From HyVt-337 sp964428895 (GTDB lineage Bacteria > Planctomycetota > Phycisphaerae > SM23-33), in the NCBI GenBank assembly GCA_964428895.1, contig CAYRZU010000101.1:1-8093 (forward strand): a stretch of DNA of 8,093 nucleotides, in the 5' to 3' direction. The notes beneath the pieces were generated by a model. The model was not told where the DNA came from, did no database searches, and saw only the letters and a list, made by a program, of their open reading frames with translations. Shown here one piece after another: positions 1 through 6,067 of the stretch. A program made the translations under genes and the position numbers. Numbering within the stretch: position 1 is the stretch's first letter; every line of letters starts with the position of its first letter.

Positions 1-1340
1 ACCGCGTTGTGGTGCGGGCCGCCGCACTTGGCGTAGGCGGTCAGGAAGTCGCGCACGTTTCCGGAGTCCGGCACGAGCTTGAAGTGCGGCACGTCGAAGG
101 TGGCCAGGGGGCCGAAGTCGGGAATCGTCATGCGCGAGGCGATGATCCGCCAGCGATTGTCCTCGCCGATGGTCAGCGCCATCAGCGTGGCCGGCCCCGG
201 CTGGAAGCACGTCACCAGCTCAAGCTGCCCGGCGCGCGTGCGGGTGATCGGGAACGACCGGGCCGCCATGCGGATCTTGCGGTCGAAGCGGGCCATGGCC
301 ACGTTGGCCTCGCCCATGTGGCTCATGAATAGCGCGTTGCCGCCGAAGTCGATGGTGAAGGCCTCGGAAAAGCTCGCCGGCGTCTGCAGGCTATTGAGCA
401 GCGACGCCCCCGCTGCGGCGATCAAGTCGCCCTCGCCGCCGAAGCCGATCCCCTCGGCCAGGAGCCGACTCATCGCCACGAACGGCACGGTCTCGGTGCG
501 GTCGTCCTCGCCAAAGGCCATGAACTGATAGGTCAGCGCGTCTAGCTTGTGCTCGGCCACAAGGCCGCGCAAGGCGATTTCCGATCGCGCCGTCGCGGCC
601 AGGTCGTCTTCGGTGATCGCTTCGTCCACGTCGTAGGTACTGCGATACGTGGCCGCCAATTCGGCCGTTTCTTCGGCGTCGGCGGAGGCGGCTTTGGTGA
701 TGTACTCCTCCACCGTCAGGTGCTTCCACTGGCAGCCCAGCGTGGCCACCATGTGCGTGGTGTCGAGCGCGAAGTCGCCCATCCCCGGGAACGGGTAGCC
801 CAGCAGGCCGATCCGCATGTTGGACAGCTTTCGGACGGCGGCGGCCGCGATGAAGAAGTCCTCCAACGCCGTCACGGCGTCGGCGTCGCAGGGGTGCGTG
901 GTGACATACTCGAACGGCACGCCCGCCCGGCCCAGCACGTTGCACAGGTCCTGCGTCCCGTGAACGCCGTGGTTGTCGATCATCGCCTGGCTGGTGAAGG
1001 CCCCATCCACGTTCAGCAGTTCCTGCGTGTTCCAAACGATGATGGGCAGGCTCGTTCGCTGCAGAGCGGGCAGGGCGATCTGGCTGGGCGAATAGGTCAG
1101 CAGCACCACCAGCAGGCAATCAGCGCCGGCGGCCTCCAGGGCCGCCACCTGGGCCTCAACGTCCTCCCGCGTGAAGACGGCCTTGTCGAAGACCACGTCG
1201 GCCACCGTCGCCAAGGACGGCACGGCCTCGGCGTTGAACCAGGCCTCGCGCTCGGCCCGCAACGTGGGCGCCAGCGATTCGTACAACTCCAACGTCAGGG
1301 CAAGCACGCCCACCTTCGGACGAGTGTTTCCGTTCGTCAT
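1..1340 (-). CDS. L-arabinose/L-fucose isomerase family protein (partial, C-terminus beyond left edge)
   Basis: The open frame runs from ATG at 1340 to the window edge without a stop, giving 446 complete codons. Family enzymes are about 480-500 residues, so roughly 30-50 C-terminal residues are missing. The four metal/active-site positions of the AraA-type fold appear in order: E303 in GFGGEGD, E326 in SFSEAFT, H341 in MSHMGE, and H443/H444 in GGPHH. They match the spacing known for E. coli L-arabinose isomerase (E306, E333, H350, about H448). The N-terminal half (VGVLALTLELYESL, then LLTYSPSQIALPAL) fits the Rossmann-like N-terminal domains. Such enzymes interconvert aldoses and ketoses in the cytoplasm using Mn2+ or similar. 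The start is supported by a GGAGAGA site 7 bases upstream. The gene follows an oxidoreductase by 35 bases, presumably in one transcript. No kinase or epimerase (araB/araD) is next to it in view, so the substrate is unknown and it need not be arabinose. Confidence 0.9.
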   Translation of the reverse strand, partial: MTNGNTRPKVGVLALTLELYESLAPTLRAEREAWFNAEAVPSLATVADVVFDKAVFTREDVEAQVAALEAAGADCLLVVLLTYSPSQIALPALQRTSLPIIVWNTQELLNVDGAFTSQAMIDNHGVHGTQDLCNVLGRAGVPFEYVTTHPCDADAVTALEDFFIAAAAVRKLSNMRIGLLGYPFPGMGDFALDTTHMVATLGCQWKHLTVEEYITKAASADAEETAELAATYRSTYDVDEAITEDDLAATARSEIALRGLVAEHKLDALTYQFMAFGEDDRTETVPFVAMSRLLAEGIGFGGEGDLIAAAGASLLNSLQTPASFSEAFTIDFGGNALFMSHMGEANVAMARFDRKIRMAARSFPITRTRAGQLELVTCFQPGPATLMALTIGEDNRWRIIASRMTIPDFGPLATFDVPHFKLVPDSGNVRDFLTAYAKCGGPHHNA

Positions 1341-1344
1341 TGTC

Positions 1345-1351
1345 TCTCTCC
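1345..1351 (-). promoter_or_regulatory. Ribosome binding site of the isomerase-family gene
   Basis: On the minus strand this reads GGAGAGA, with its 3' end 4 bases from ATG at 1340 (the core GGAG is 7 bases away). It supports ATG 1340 as the true start and independent translation initiation within the two-gene unit. Confidence 0.65.
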
Positions 1352-1375
1352 GCACGCAGCGAAAACGTCGGCCGC

Positions 1376-2434
1376 CTAGAACTCGTTAAAGACCTTCACC
1401 ACCTTGCCGGTCTCGATCGACTCACGGGCGGCCCAGCCGACCGCCACGCTCTTGGCGCCGTCGTAGACGCTGGGCGAGGGGTCCAGGTCCTTATCCAGGC
1501 ACTCCTGGAAGTGTCGCATGTAACGGATCACCGTGGCCCCGTGGCCGTACGCGCTGCGGTCGCGCTCCGGCTCGAAGGCGGTGACCTCCGCCGTCTTGGG
1601 GTCGGACTTATCGAGGATCACCCGCAGCTCGCCCGGCTCGTTGTCGGTGAACTCGGCCTGCAGGCTGCCCTTGTTGCCGAACACGCCGAACTGCATCATC
1701 GGCGTCGGCGGGTGCACGATGCCGTACAGCCCGGCCACACGGCCGATCACGCCGGACTTGAACCGCACGTTCAGGAAGAAGTTGTCGTCGATGGGGTAAC
1801 CGTCCGTCATCTTGCCTTGGTTGGAAAACGCCTGCACCTCGTCGATGTCGCCGCCGAAGGCGCGGAGTACGTCGATGGAGTGGACGCACCCGCCGTACAT
1901 GAAGTCTTGCGGCGCGGTCAGCCGCCACGGGGTGAAGTCAAACACCGGCCGCATGTCGTGCAGGTAGTAGCTCTCCAGAGCGATCAGCTCGCCCAGATCG
2001 CCGTCGGTGAACAGCTTCTGGGCGGCCAGGAACTGACGGTCGAACCGCATGGTCTGCCCGACCAGGAACTTCAACCCCGTGGACTTGACCAGGCTGACCA
2101 GGTTCTTGGCGTCGTCGAGCGTGGTGACCATGGGCTTGGTGCAGACTACGTGTTTGCCCGCTTCCAAGGCCGCGGCCGCGTGCTCGCCGTGCAAGTGGTC
2201 GGGGCTGAACACGCACACCACGTCCACGTCATCGCGGCCGACAAGTTCGCGGTAGTCGGTCGTGCCGAACGGAACGTTGAATTCCTTGCAGCAGTCGTCG
2301 ACCGTCGCTTGCGGCACGGAGCAGATGGCGGTGATGGTGTAACGCAGATCGTCTTGGTCGTTGAGCATAACGAACGTCGAGGCCATGTTGTTCAGCCCCA
2401 TACCGATGATGCCCAAACGGATCGTGTCAGCCAT
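1376..2434 (-). CDS. Gfo/Idh/MocA family oxidoreductase, atypical catalytic motifs
   Basis: A 352-residue cytoplasmic protein, full length for the family. The N-terminal Rossmann domain has the dinucleotide-binding loop GIIGMGLNN (residues 8-16), a GxGxxN version of the usual GxGxxG. The motif that normally reads EKP is CTKP (T99-K100-P101): the lysine and proline are kept but the glutamate is threonine. The substrate-domain motif is GGCVHSIDVLRAFGG (181-195), carrying H185 and D188. The aspartate usually four residues before this histidine is G181. This pattern resembles the GG-x-x-H-x-x-D subgroup of the family rather than classical inositol dehydrogenase. Members oxidise or reduce sugars, inositols or their derivatives with NAD(P). 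The start at ATG 2434 has a strong AAAGGAG site, and the gene is first in a unit with the isomerase-family gene downstream. The specific substrate cannot be assigned. Confidence 0.95.
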   Translation of the reverse strand: MADTIRLGIIGMGLNNMASTFVMLNDQDDLRYTITAICSVPQATVDDCCKEFNVPFGTTDYRELVGRDDVDVVCVFSPDHLHGEHAAAALEAGKHVVCTKPMVTTLDDAKNLVSLVKSTGLKFLVGQTMRFDRQFLAAQKLFTDGDLGELIALESYYLHDMRPVFDFTPWRLTAPQDFMYGGCVHSIDVLRAFGGDIDEVQAFSNQGKMTDGYPIDDNFFLNVRFKSGVIGRVAGLYGIVHPPTPMMQFGVFGNKGSLQAEFTDNEPGELRVILDKSDPKTAEVTAFEPERDRSAYGHGATVIRYMRHFQECLDKDLDPSPSVYDGAKSVAVGWAARESIETGKVVKVFNEF

Positions 2435-2441
2435 GACGGCA

Positions 2442-2448
2442 CTCCTTT
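2442..2448 (-). promoter_or_regulatory. Ribosome binding site of the minus-strand oxidoreductase
   Basis: The minus strand reads AAAGGAG, 7 bases before the ATG at 2434. This near-perfect Shine-Dalgarno sequence fixes the start codon. Confidence 0.75.
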
Positions 2449-2482
2449 CGAGATGGCAAAATGCCTAACGCCGAGACCCCGA

Positions 2483-2511
2483 ACGATACGCCCACCACCC
2501 ACAGCCGTCAA
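2483..2511 (-). promoter_or_regulatory. Candidate sigma70-type promoter for the oxidoreductase/isomerase unit
   Basis: Read on the minus strand, TTGACG (2511-2506, 5 of 6 matches to the -35 consensus) is followed by exactly 17 bases and TATCGT (2488-2483, 4 of 6 matches to the -10 consensus). Transcription would start near 2476, giving a leader of about 40 bases with the AAAGGAG site in it. It lies in the only region where a promoter for this unit is expected, between divergently oriented genes. It is a prediction by pattern only, and consensus recognition in planctomycete-like bacteria is less well established than in E. coli. Confidence 0.45.
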
Positions 2512-2538
2512 GTCGGCGGGAGCGATGGCGGGCTTTGG

Positions 2539-2568
2539 TTGATCGGCCTGCCTCAGCGGATGTAACAT
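2539..2568 (+). promoter_or_regulatory. Weak candidate promoter for the repeat-protein gene
   Basis: TTGATC (2539-2544) and TAACAT (2563-2568) are 18 bases apart, each with 4 of 6 consensus matches, upstream of the gene starting at 2599. The leader would be about 25 bases and would include the GGGGAGG ribosome site. This is the only plausible pair seen on this strand of the divergent intergenic region (2435-2598), but the match is modest. Confidence 0.25.
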
Positions 2569-2584
2569 GAAGGCCACAAGGGCG

Positions 2585-2591
2585 GGGGAGG
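2585..2591 (+). promoter_or_regulatory. Ribosome binding site of the repeat-protein gene
   Basis: GGGGAGG ends 7 bases before ATG 2599. It favours that start over the in-frame ATG at 2611 (residue 5). Confidence 0.6.
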
Positions 2592-2598
2592 CGGTGCG

Positions 2599-3534
2599 AT
2601 GGACACGTCGATGGTTCGACGGCTGGTTTGGATGAGTGTGGTCGGTGTGTTGGTGGGGGTCTTCGGCGGCGCGGCGTGCTTTGATCCTACGGGGTTGACG
2701 ATTCCGCAGGCCAAGGTTGAGTCGCCGCCGTATACGTTCGATGAACTTGCCCCGCAGACGTGGCGGGCGGCGTGGGGGAAGGGGCAGGATTCCTTCGGCC
2801 GCTACGTTGAGGAGCAGAAGGCCGAGGGCTATCGGCCGCATGTGTTGGAGCTGTATCGGTTCGAGGACGAAACGCTTTTTGCCGGCATCTTCATTCAGGA
2901 TAGTCGGGCCTGGCAGGGCCGGTGGCGGCAGACGTGGAGCCAGTTTGATCGCGACTTCAAGATCCTGATGGACAAGGGCTATCAGCCGGTCGAGTTGGAG
3001 ATCATCAACGAATACGACGACGTGCGGTATTCGTCGGTCTGGATCGAGAACCCCGGGGGCCCGGCGTGGGTGATGCGGTGGGGGCTGAACTTCGAGGAAT
3101 GTCGCGATGAGATGCGGGGGTGGCGGCGCAAGGGCTATCGTCCGACGGACGTGGAAGTCTACGGTGTCGACGGCAAGACGCGGCACGGCTACATCATGAT
3201 CTACGACCCGCAACGCCCGGACTGGGAAGTCGTGTGGGGTCTGTCCAACGAGCGAATGAACGACCAGATGAACCGGATGGTGGCGGCCGACTACCGCGTG
3301 GCCGACTTCGAGGCGTCCTACCCGACGGGCGAGCTGCAACTGTCGGCTGTGTTCATCCGCGATGAGATGGCCTGGGATTGGACGTGGCGATACTGCCGAT
3401 CCAGCGGCGAGATCTCCGAGATCATGGACGAGATGCGCGACGAGTACCGACCCACCCACCTGGCCGCCGGCCCGCACGAAGAGGGCGGGATGCTTTACAT
3501 GTGGCTGTGGATGTCCAACTCCTACGACTGGTGA
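2599..3534 (+). CDS. Exported protein of five tandem ~51-residue repeats (polyglycine hydrolase-like structural repeat)
   Basis: A 311-residue protein. A basic start (RR at 7-8), a hydrophobic stretch at about 9-26 and Cys27 after GGAA suggest a signal peptide, either a poor lipobox or a type I cleavage site. The rest is a tandem array. Each unit has a helix-like segment, a G/D/E-Y-R/Q-P turn, a strand such as VEVYGVDGK, a strand such as YIMIYDP, and a closing W-x-x-xWG-like strand. The turns fall at residues 77-80, 127-130, 179-182, 231-234 and 282-285, so the period is 50-52. This is the architecture of the bacterial tandem-repeat family found in polyglycine hydrolases and many actinobacterial and planctomycete proteins (Pfam BTRD1, from memory). 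No catalytic domain is attached, so it may be a structural or ligand-binding envelope protein. It stands alone between a divergent operon and the DUF1570-like gene 113 bases downstream. Function is unknown. Confidence 0.85.
   Translation: MDTSMVRRLVWMSVVGVLVGVFGGAACFDPTGLTIPQAKVESPPYTFDELAPQTWRAAWGKGQDSFGRYVEEQKAEGYRPHVLELYRFEDETLFAGIFIQDSRAWQGRWRQTWSQFDRDFKILMDKGYQPVELEIINEYDDVRYSSVWIENPGGPAWVMRWGLNFEECRDEMRGWRRKGYRPTDVEVYGVDGKTRHGYIMIYDPQRPDWEVVWGLSNERMNDQMNRMVAADYRVADFEASYPTGELQLSAVFIRDEMAWDWTWRYCRSSGEISEIMDEMRDEYRPTHLAAGPHEEGGMLYMWLWMSNSYDW
2785..3519 (+). repeat. Five degenerate protein-level tandem repeats
   Basis: These are the codons for about residues 63-307 of the repeat protein. 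The units are roughly 63-112, 114-163, 165-214, 217-264 and 268-307. They share the Y-[RQ]-P turn and the aromatic W-rich strands, but their DNA has diverged, so the duplications are old. The last unit is shortest and ends at the protein's C-terminus. Confidence 0.75.
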
Positions 3535-3577
3535 TGGGCTGCCGGTAGCGGCTCGGCCAGGGGCTAAGGAAGCCGGG

Positions 3578-3607
3578 CTGGCAGAATGTGTCGGAAGTGG
3601 GTATGGT
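3578..3607 (+). promoter_or_regulatory. Candidate promoter upstream of the DUF1570-like gene
   Basis: CTGGCA (3578-3583) and TATGGT (3602-3607) are 18 bases apart, each with 4 of 6 matches to consensus. The predicted transcript would begin near 3614, just before the inverted repeat at 3617-3634. That would place the GTG at 3588 outside the mRNA and favour a start at 3648 or 3663. Pattern evidence only. Confidence 0.25.
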
Positions 3608-3616
3608 GCCCGCTTA

Positions 3617-3634
3617 TTCCCGAGCCCTCGGGAA
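3617..3634 (+). repeat. Perfect inverted repeat (8-base arms) in the leader of the DUF1570-like gene
   Basis: TTCCCGAG, two bases, CTCGGGAA. As RNA it would fold into a 7-pair stem with a four-base loop. No T tract follows, so it is not a standard intrinsic terminator for the upstream gene. It could be an operator for a dimeric regulator or a 5' mRNA stem. It lies 14 bases before ATG 3648, and its 3' arm contains the only purine-rich stretch (GGGAA) before that start, so folding could affect translation. Confidence 0.45.
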
Positions 3635-3647
3635 GCCCCGGCAAACC

Positions 3648-5072
3648 ATGAGAGGCCCAGTAGTGACCCAGCAACGACTACCCCTTTGGGCGGCCCTGGT
3701 CGCTTTTCTATGCGCGTGTTGCGCATCCGCCGTTTTCGCCGATGACGGTTCGGCCCCCGCCGAGACGCAGCCCGCCACTCAACCGGAGACCGCCCCGGCT
3801 GACACCCAAGCCGCCGACGATGTCCAAGGCGAGGCCGCCACCGCCACGGCGCCGGCCGAACCCCAAGAGCTGGAAATCCTGTTCGGCCTGGTCGGCCAAC
3901 GGACCAAGAACTACATCGTCTACAGCCAACTCAGCGGCACGGCCACCCGCGACCTCTCCGCTCGCCTGGAGGCGATGTACGACTACTACGCCGAGCGGTT
4001 CAAGGACGTCTACAGCCCCATCAACTTCCCCAAGGTGGTGGTCTTCTTCAACAATCGCGCCGACTACGTCGCCGCCGGCGGGCATCCCACCATGCCGGGC
4101 CAATTCATGTCCGGCCACGACGGCCACGGCGCCCGCCTGATGATGCTGGTCGGCGAGGGCAACCTCGGGGCCTTCATGACCAGCTGCCCGCTGATGTACC
4201 ACGAGGGGTTTCACCAGTTCGTGGCCATCGACATCTCCCAGGCCGGCAACGCCAATCGCCAGTGGCCCGTGTGGCTGGATGAATCCTACGCCACCTACTT
4301 CAACGGCATCACCTGGACCGGCGACGGCTGGGTGGACGGCCACGCGCGGCTGGAAATCATCGACAGCGCCATGAACACCAAGGGCAGCTTCGTTCCCTTT
4401 AAGAAGCTGGTGAAGATCGACGGCGCGACCTGGCACGCCATGACCAACGCGGGCAAGATTTGGCCCATCTACATGCAGGGCTGGTCGATGATCTTCTTCC
4501 TCAACCATGTCGATAACGGCCGCTATCGGCCGCTGCTGGATCGGTACGTGTTGGAAGTGTCCACCGGCCAGGACCCCAAGGCCACCCTCCGGAAGATCGT
4601 TGCCCTGCAGTCGAAGTACTCCCGGTGGTTCACCAAAGAGGCGAACCTGCACATGACCGGCGCGAAGTACTACGAAATCTTTACCGCCATGGCCACCAGC
4701 CTGCTGGCCCGGGCCCACGCGCAAGGGCAGCGATTCAGCTCCGGGGACGACTTCCTCGCCAAGGCCAAGAACCTCGGGCTCCGCTTGTCCTACCTCGGCG
4801 ACCAATGGCTGCCCGACACCCTCCGCCAGGAAATGCTCTGGTACCACAGTTTTCTGACCCAGTCCTTCAAGCCCTTCAAGTTCGAGATCATCTATCCCGC
4901 CGACGGCGGCACGCCCACGGTTCGGGCGTCCCAGCCGCGATTCGGCCTGGTGGTCGAAGGGGTCTTCGACCTGGACGATGCGGGCAAGGTCGTCGGCGTC
5001 GACGTCGAGTACGTCAAGTGCCCGTCGATCAACCTGGCCAAGGCCAAGAAGATCGTCGGTACGAAAGACTGA
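3648..5072 (+). CDS. Exported DUF1570-like protein with HExxH zinc-metallopeptidase motif
   Basis: A 474-residue protein when started at ATG 3648. Residues 1-31 form a signal peptide: Arg-containing n-region, hydrophobic WAALVAFLCACCASAV core, cleavage after AVFA. A Pro/Ala/Thr/Glu/Gln-rich low-complexity linker of about 40 residues follows. The globular part from about 70 holds H185-E186-G-F-H189, a zinc-binding HExxH motif, and WLDESYATYF with E212 as probable third ligand. This is the gluzincin (peptidase MA-like) layout typical of DUF1570 proteins, which are abundant in Planctomycetota. Expected location is periplasm or cell surface, probably as a peptidase of unknown substrate. The start is uncertain. 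GTG 3588 adds 20 residues that spoil the signal peptide. GTG 3663 has an AGAGG sequence at a good distance and would give a shorter, equally good signal peptide. A DMT permease begins 9 bases after the stop. Confidence 0.88.
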   Translation: MRGPVVTQQRLPLWAALVAFLCACCASAVFADDGSAPAETQPATQPETAPADTQAADDVQGEAATATAPAEPQELEILFGLVGQRTKNYIVYSQLSGTATRDLSARLEAMYDYYAERFKDVYSPINFPKVVVFFNNRADYVAAGGHPTMPGQFMSGHDGHGARLMMLVGEGNLGAFMTSCPLMYHEGFHQFVAIDISQAGNANRQWPVWLDESYATYFNGITWTGDGWVDGHARLEIIDSAMNTKGSFVPFKKLVKIDGATWHAMTNAGKIWPIYMQGWSMIFFLNHVDNGRYRPLLDRYVLEVSTGQDPKATLRKIVALQSKYSRWFTKEANLHMTGAKYYEIFTAMATSLLARAHAQGQRFSSGDDFLAKAKNLGLRLSYLGDQWLPDTLRQEMLWYHSFLTQSFKPFKFEIIYPADGGTPTVRASQPRFGLVVEGVFDLDDAGKVVGVDVEYVKCPSINLAKAKKIVGTKD

Positions 5073-5081
5073 CCCCCGCCG

Positions 5082-5984
5082 ATGAAGCCCAAGACGGCCA
5101 GCCTGATCCAAGTCAACTCCGCGGTCTTCCTGTGGGGGCTGACGCTGATGTTCCCCAAGGGCATCGAGATGGGCCCGGCCGGAATCGTCTTCTTCCGCGC
5201 GCTGCTGTCGGTGGTGGCGATTGGGATTGTCTTCAGGGCCACCGGTGGCCGGCTCGGCGTCAAGCGTCCCAAGGACTACTGGCTGATGAGCGTGCTGGGG
5301 GTGCTCATGTGTATTCACTGGGTCACGCTCTTTGCGGCGCTGCAACTGGCGGAGGCGGCCGTCGTCGTGGTGGCCCTGAATACCTACCCCGCGCTGGTAA
5401 CCCTCGCCGAGCCCATCGCCTTCGGCAAGCGGCCGCGAGCGATGGACGTGGTGCTGGCCATCATCGTGTTGGGCGGCGTGCTCATCATGCTGCCGGAAAT
5501 CAGCTTCGACAACAAAGCCACGCTCGCGATTGCCTTGGCCGTCGTTTCCGGGGCCCTGTTCGGCACGCGGAATATCGTTATCCGCAAATACGCCAACCAC
5601 TACAGCGGCGGGGCGCTGATGTTCTGGCAGACGTTGGTCACCTGCGTCTGCCTGCTGGCCTTCATACCCACCTCGGCCGAAACCTACACCCCTCGGGCCG
5701 TCGGGTTGCTGGTGGCATTGGGCGTGATCTTCACGGCCTTGCCGCAATCGCTCTACGCCCACGGGTTGCGCCACCTCAGCGCCAAGACGGTCGGCATTCT
5801 CTCGCTGATGCAGGTGCTCTACGCCGCCTTCTGGGGATACCTGCTGTTTGCCGAGACCATCGACCTCCGCACCGCCATCGGCGGGGCCATCATCCTCGCC
5901 TGCATCATCCTGGAGACCCTCCGCAACACCGGGCGGGAATCGGCCGGGCGGACGGACACGCCACTCGCCTACGGCGAGGCCTAG
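5082..5984 (+). CDS. EamA/DMT-superfamily permease
   Basis: A 300-residue inner-membrane protein with about ten predicted hydrophobic helices in two homologous halves (about 7-137 and 147-281), the hallmark of EamA (drug/metabolite transporter) proteins. Typical elements are FLWG in helix 1 (16-19), FFRALLS at helix 2, and the repeat-2 equivalents ending in WGYLLFAETI before the last helix. The C-terminal tail of about 20 residues is polar. Family members export amino acids, nucleosides, sugars or other metabolites; the substrate cannot be read from sequence. ATG 5082 lies 9 bases after the DUF1570-like stop with no recognisable Shine-Dalgarno site (CCCCCGCCG precedes it). Translation therefore probably depends on coupling to the upstream gene or on leaderless-like initiation. 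The GH32-like gene follows after 83 bases. Confidence 0.93.
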   Translation: MKPKTASLIQVNSAVFLWGLTLMFPKGIEMGPAGIVFFRALLSVVAIGIVFRATGGRLGVKRPKDYWLMSVLGVLMCIHWVTLFAALQLAEAAVVVVALNTYPALVTLAEPIAFGKRPRAMDVVLAIIVLGGVLIMLPEISFDNKATLAIALAVVSGALFGTRNIVIRKYANHYSGGALMFWQTLVTCVCLLAFIPTSAETYTPRAVGLLVALGVIFTALPQSLYAHGLRHLSAKTVGILSLMQVLYAAFWGYLLFAETIDLRTAIGGAIILACIILETLRNTGRESAGRTDTPLAYGEA

Positions 5985-6055
5985 GCCCGACATCTCCGGC
6001 GACTGATGATTGCACCGCCAAGGGGTTTGGGGTAGCTATGGGGCCTTCGATCAAC

Positions 6056-6060
6056 AAGGA
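6056..6060 (+). promoter_or_regulatory. Ribosome binding site deciding the GH32-like start
   Basis: AAGGA, 7 bases before ATG 6068. The other in-frame ATG at 6038 is preceded only by a GGGG run 5 bases away, so 6068 is preferred. The open frame actually extends back to 4625, but that part overlaps the permease and DUF1570-like genes in another frame. Confidence 0.55.
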
Positions 6061-6067
6061 ACCGTTC

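Noticed and set aside
549..1379. Plus-strand and alternative minus-strand open frames (391-1119) within the isomerase region
   Set aside because: The isomerase frame contains all family active-site residues in order and starts with a ribosome site, so the others are shadows.
1340..2542. A 400-codon plus-strand open frame opposite the left oxidoreductase
   Set aside because: It is the antisense shadow of a gene with clear Rossmann and Gfo/Idh/MocA motifs; its composition (Val/His/Arg/Gly) is typical of such artefacts.
3617..3634. The inverted repeat read as an intrinsic terminator of the repeat-protein gene
   Set aside because: No T-rich tract follows on the plus strand (AGCCCCGG follows), and it lies 83 bases past the stop, close to the next start.
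2392..3726. A 444-codon minus-strand open frame opposite the repeat protein
   Set aside because: It runs across the divergent promoter region and into the left oxidoreductase start, has Pro/His/Arg-rich composition, and lies opposite a gene with a regular protein repeat.
3708..5993. A 761-codon open frame on the minus strand opposite the DUF1570-like and permease genes
   Set aside because: High GC suppresses stop codons in the complementary frame. The translation is rich in Gly, His, Asp, Gln and Arg, matches no family, and both plus-strand genes have clear motifs, a signal peptide and membrane helices.
4625..6067. An upstream extension of the GH32-like frame back to 4625, giving a 987-residue protein
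   Set aside because: The extension overlaps the DUF1570-like and permease genes in another frame and has Arg/Gly/Ala/Pro-rich shadow composition. The GH32 homology begins after about 6068, where there is a proper ribosome site.
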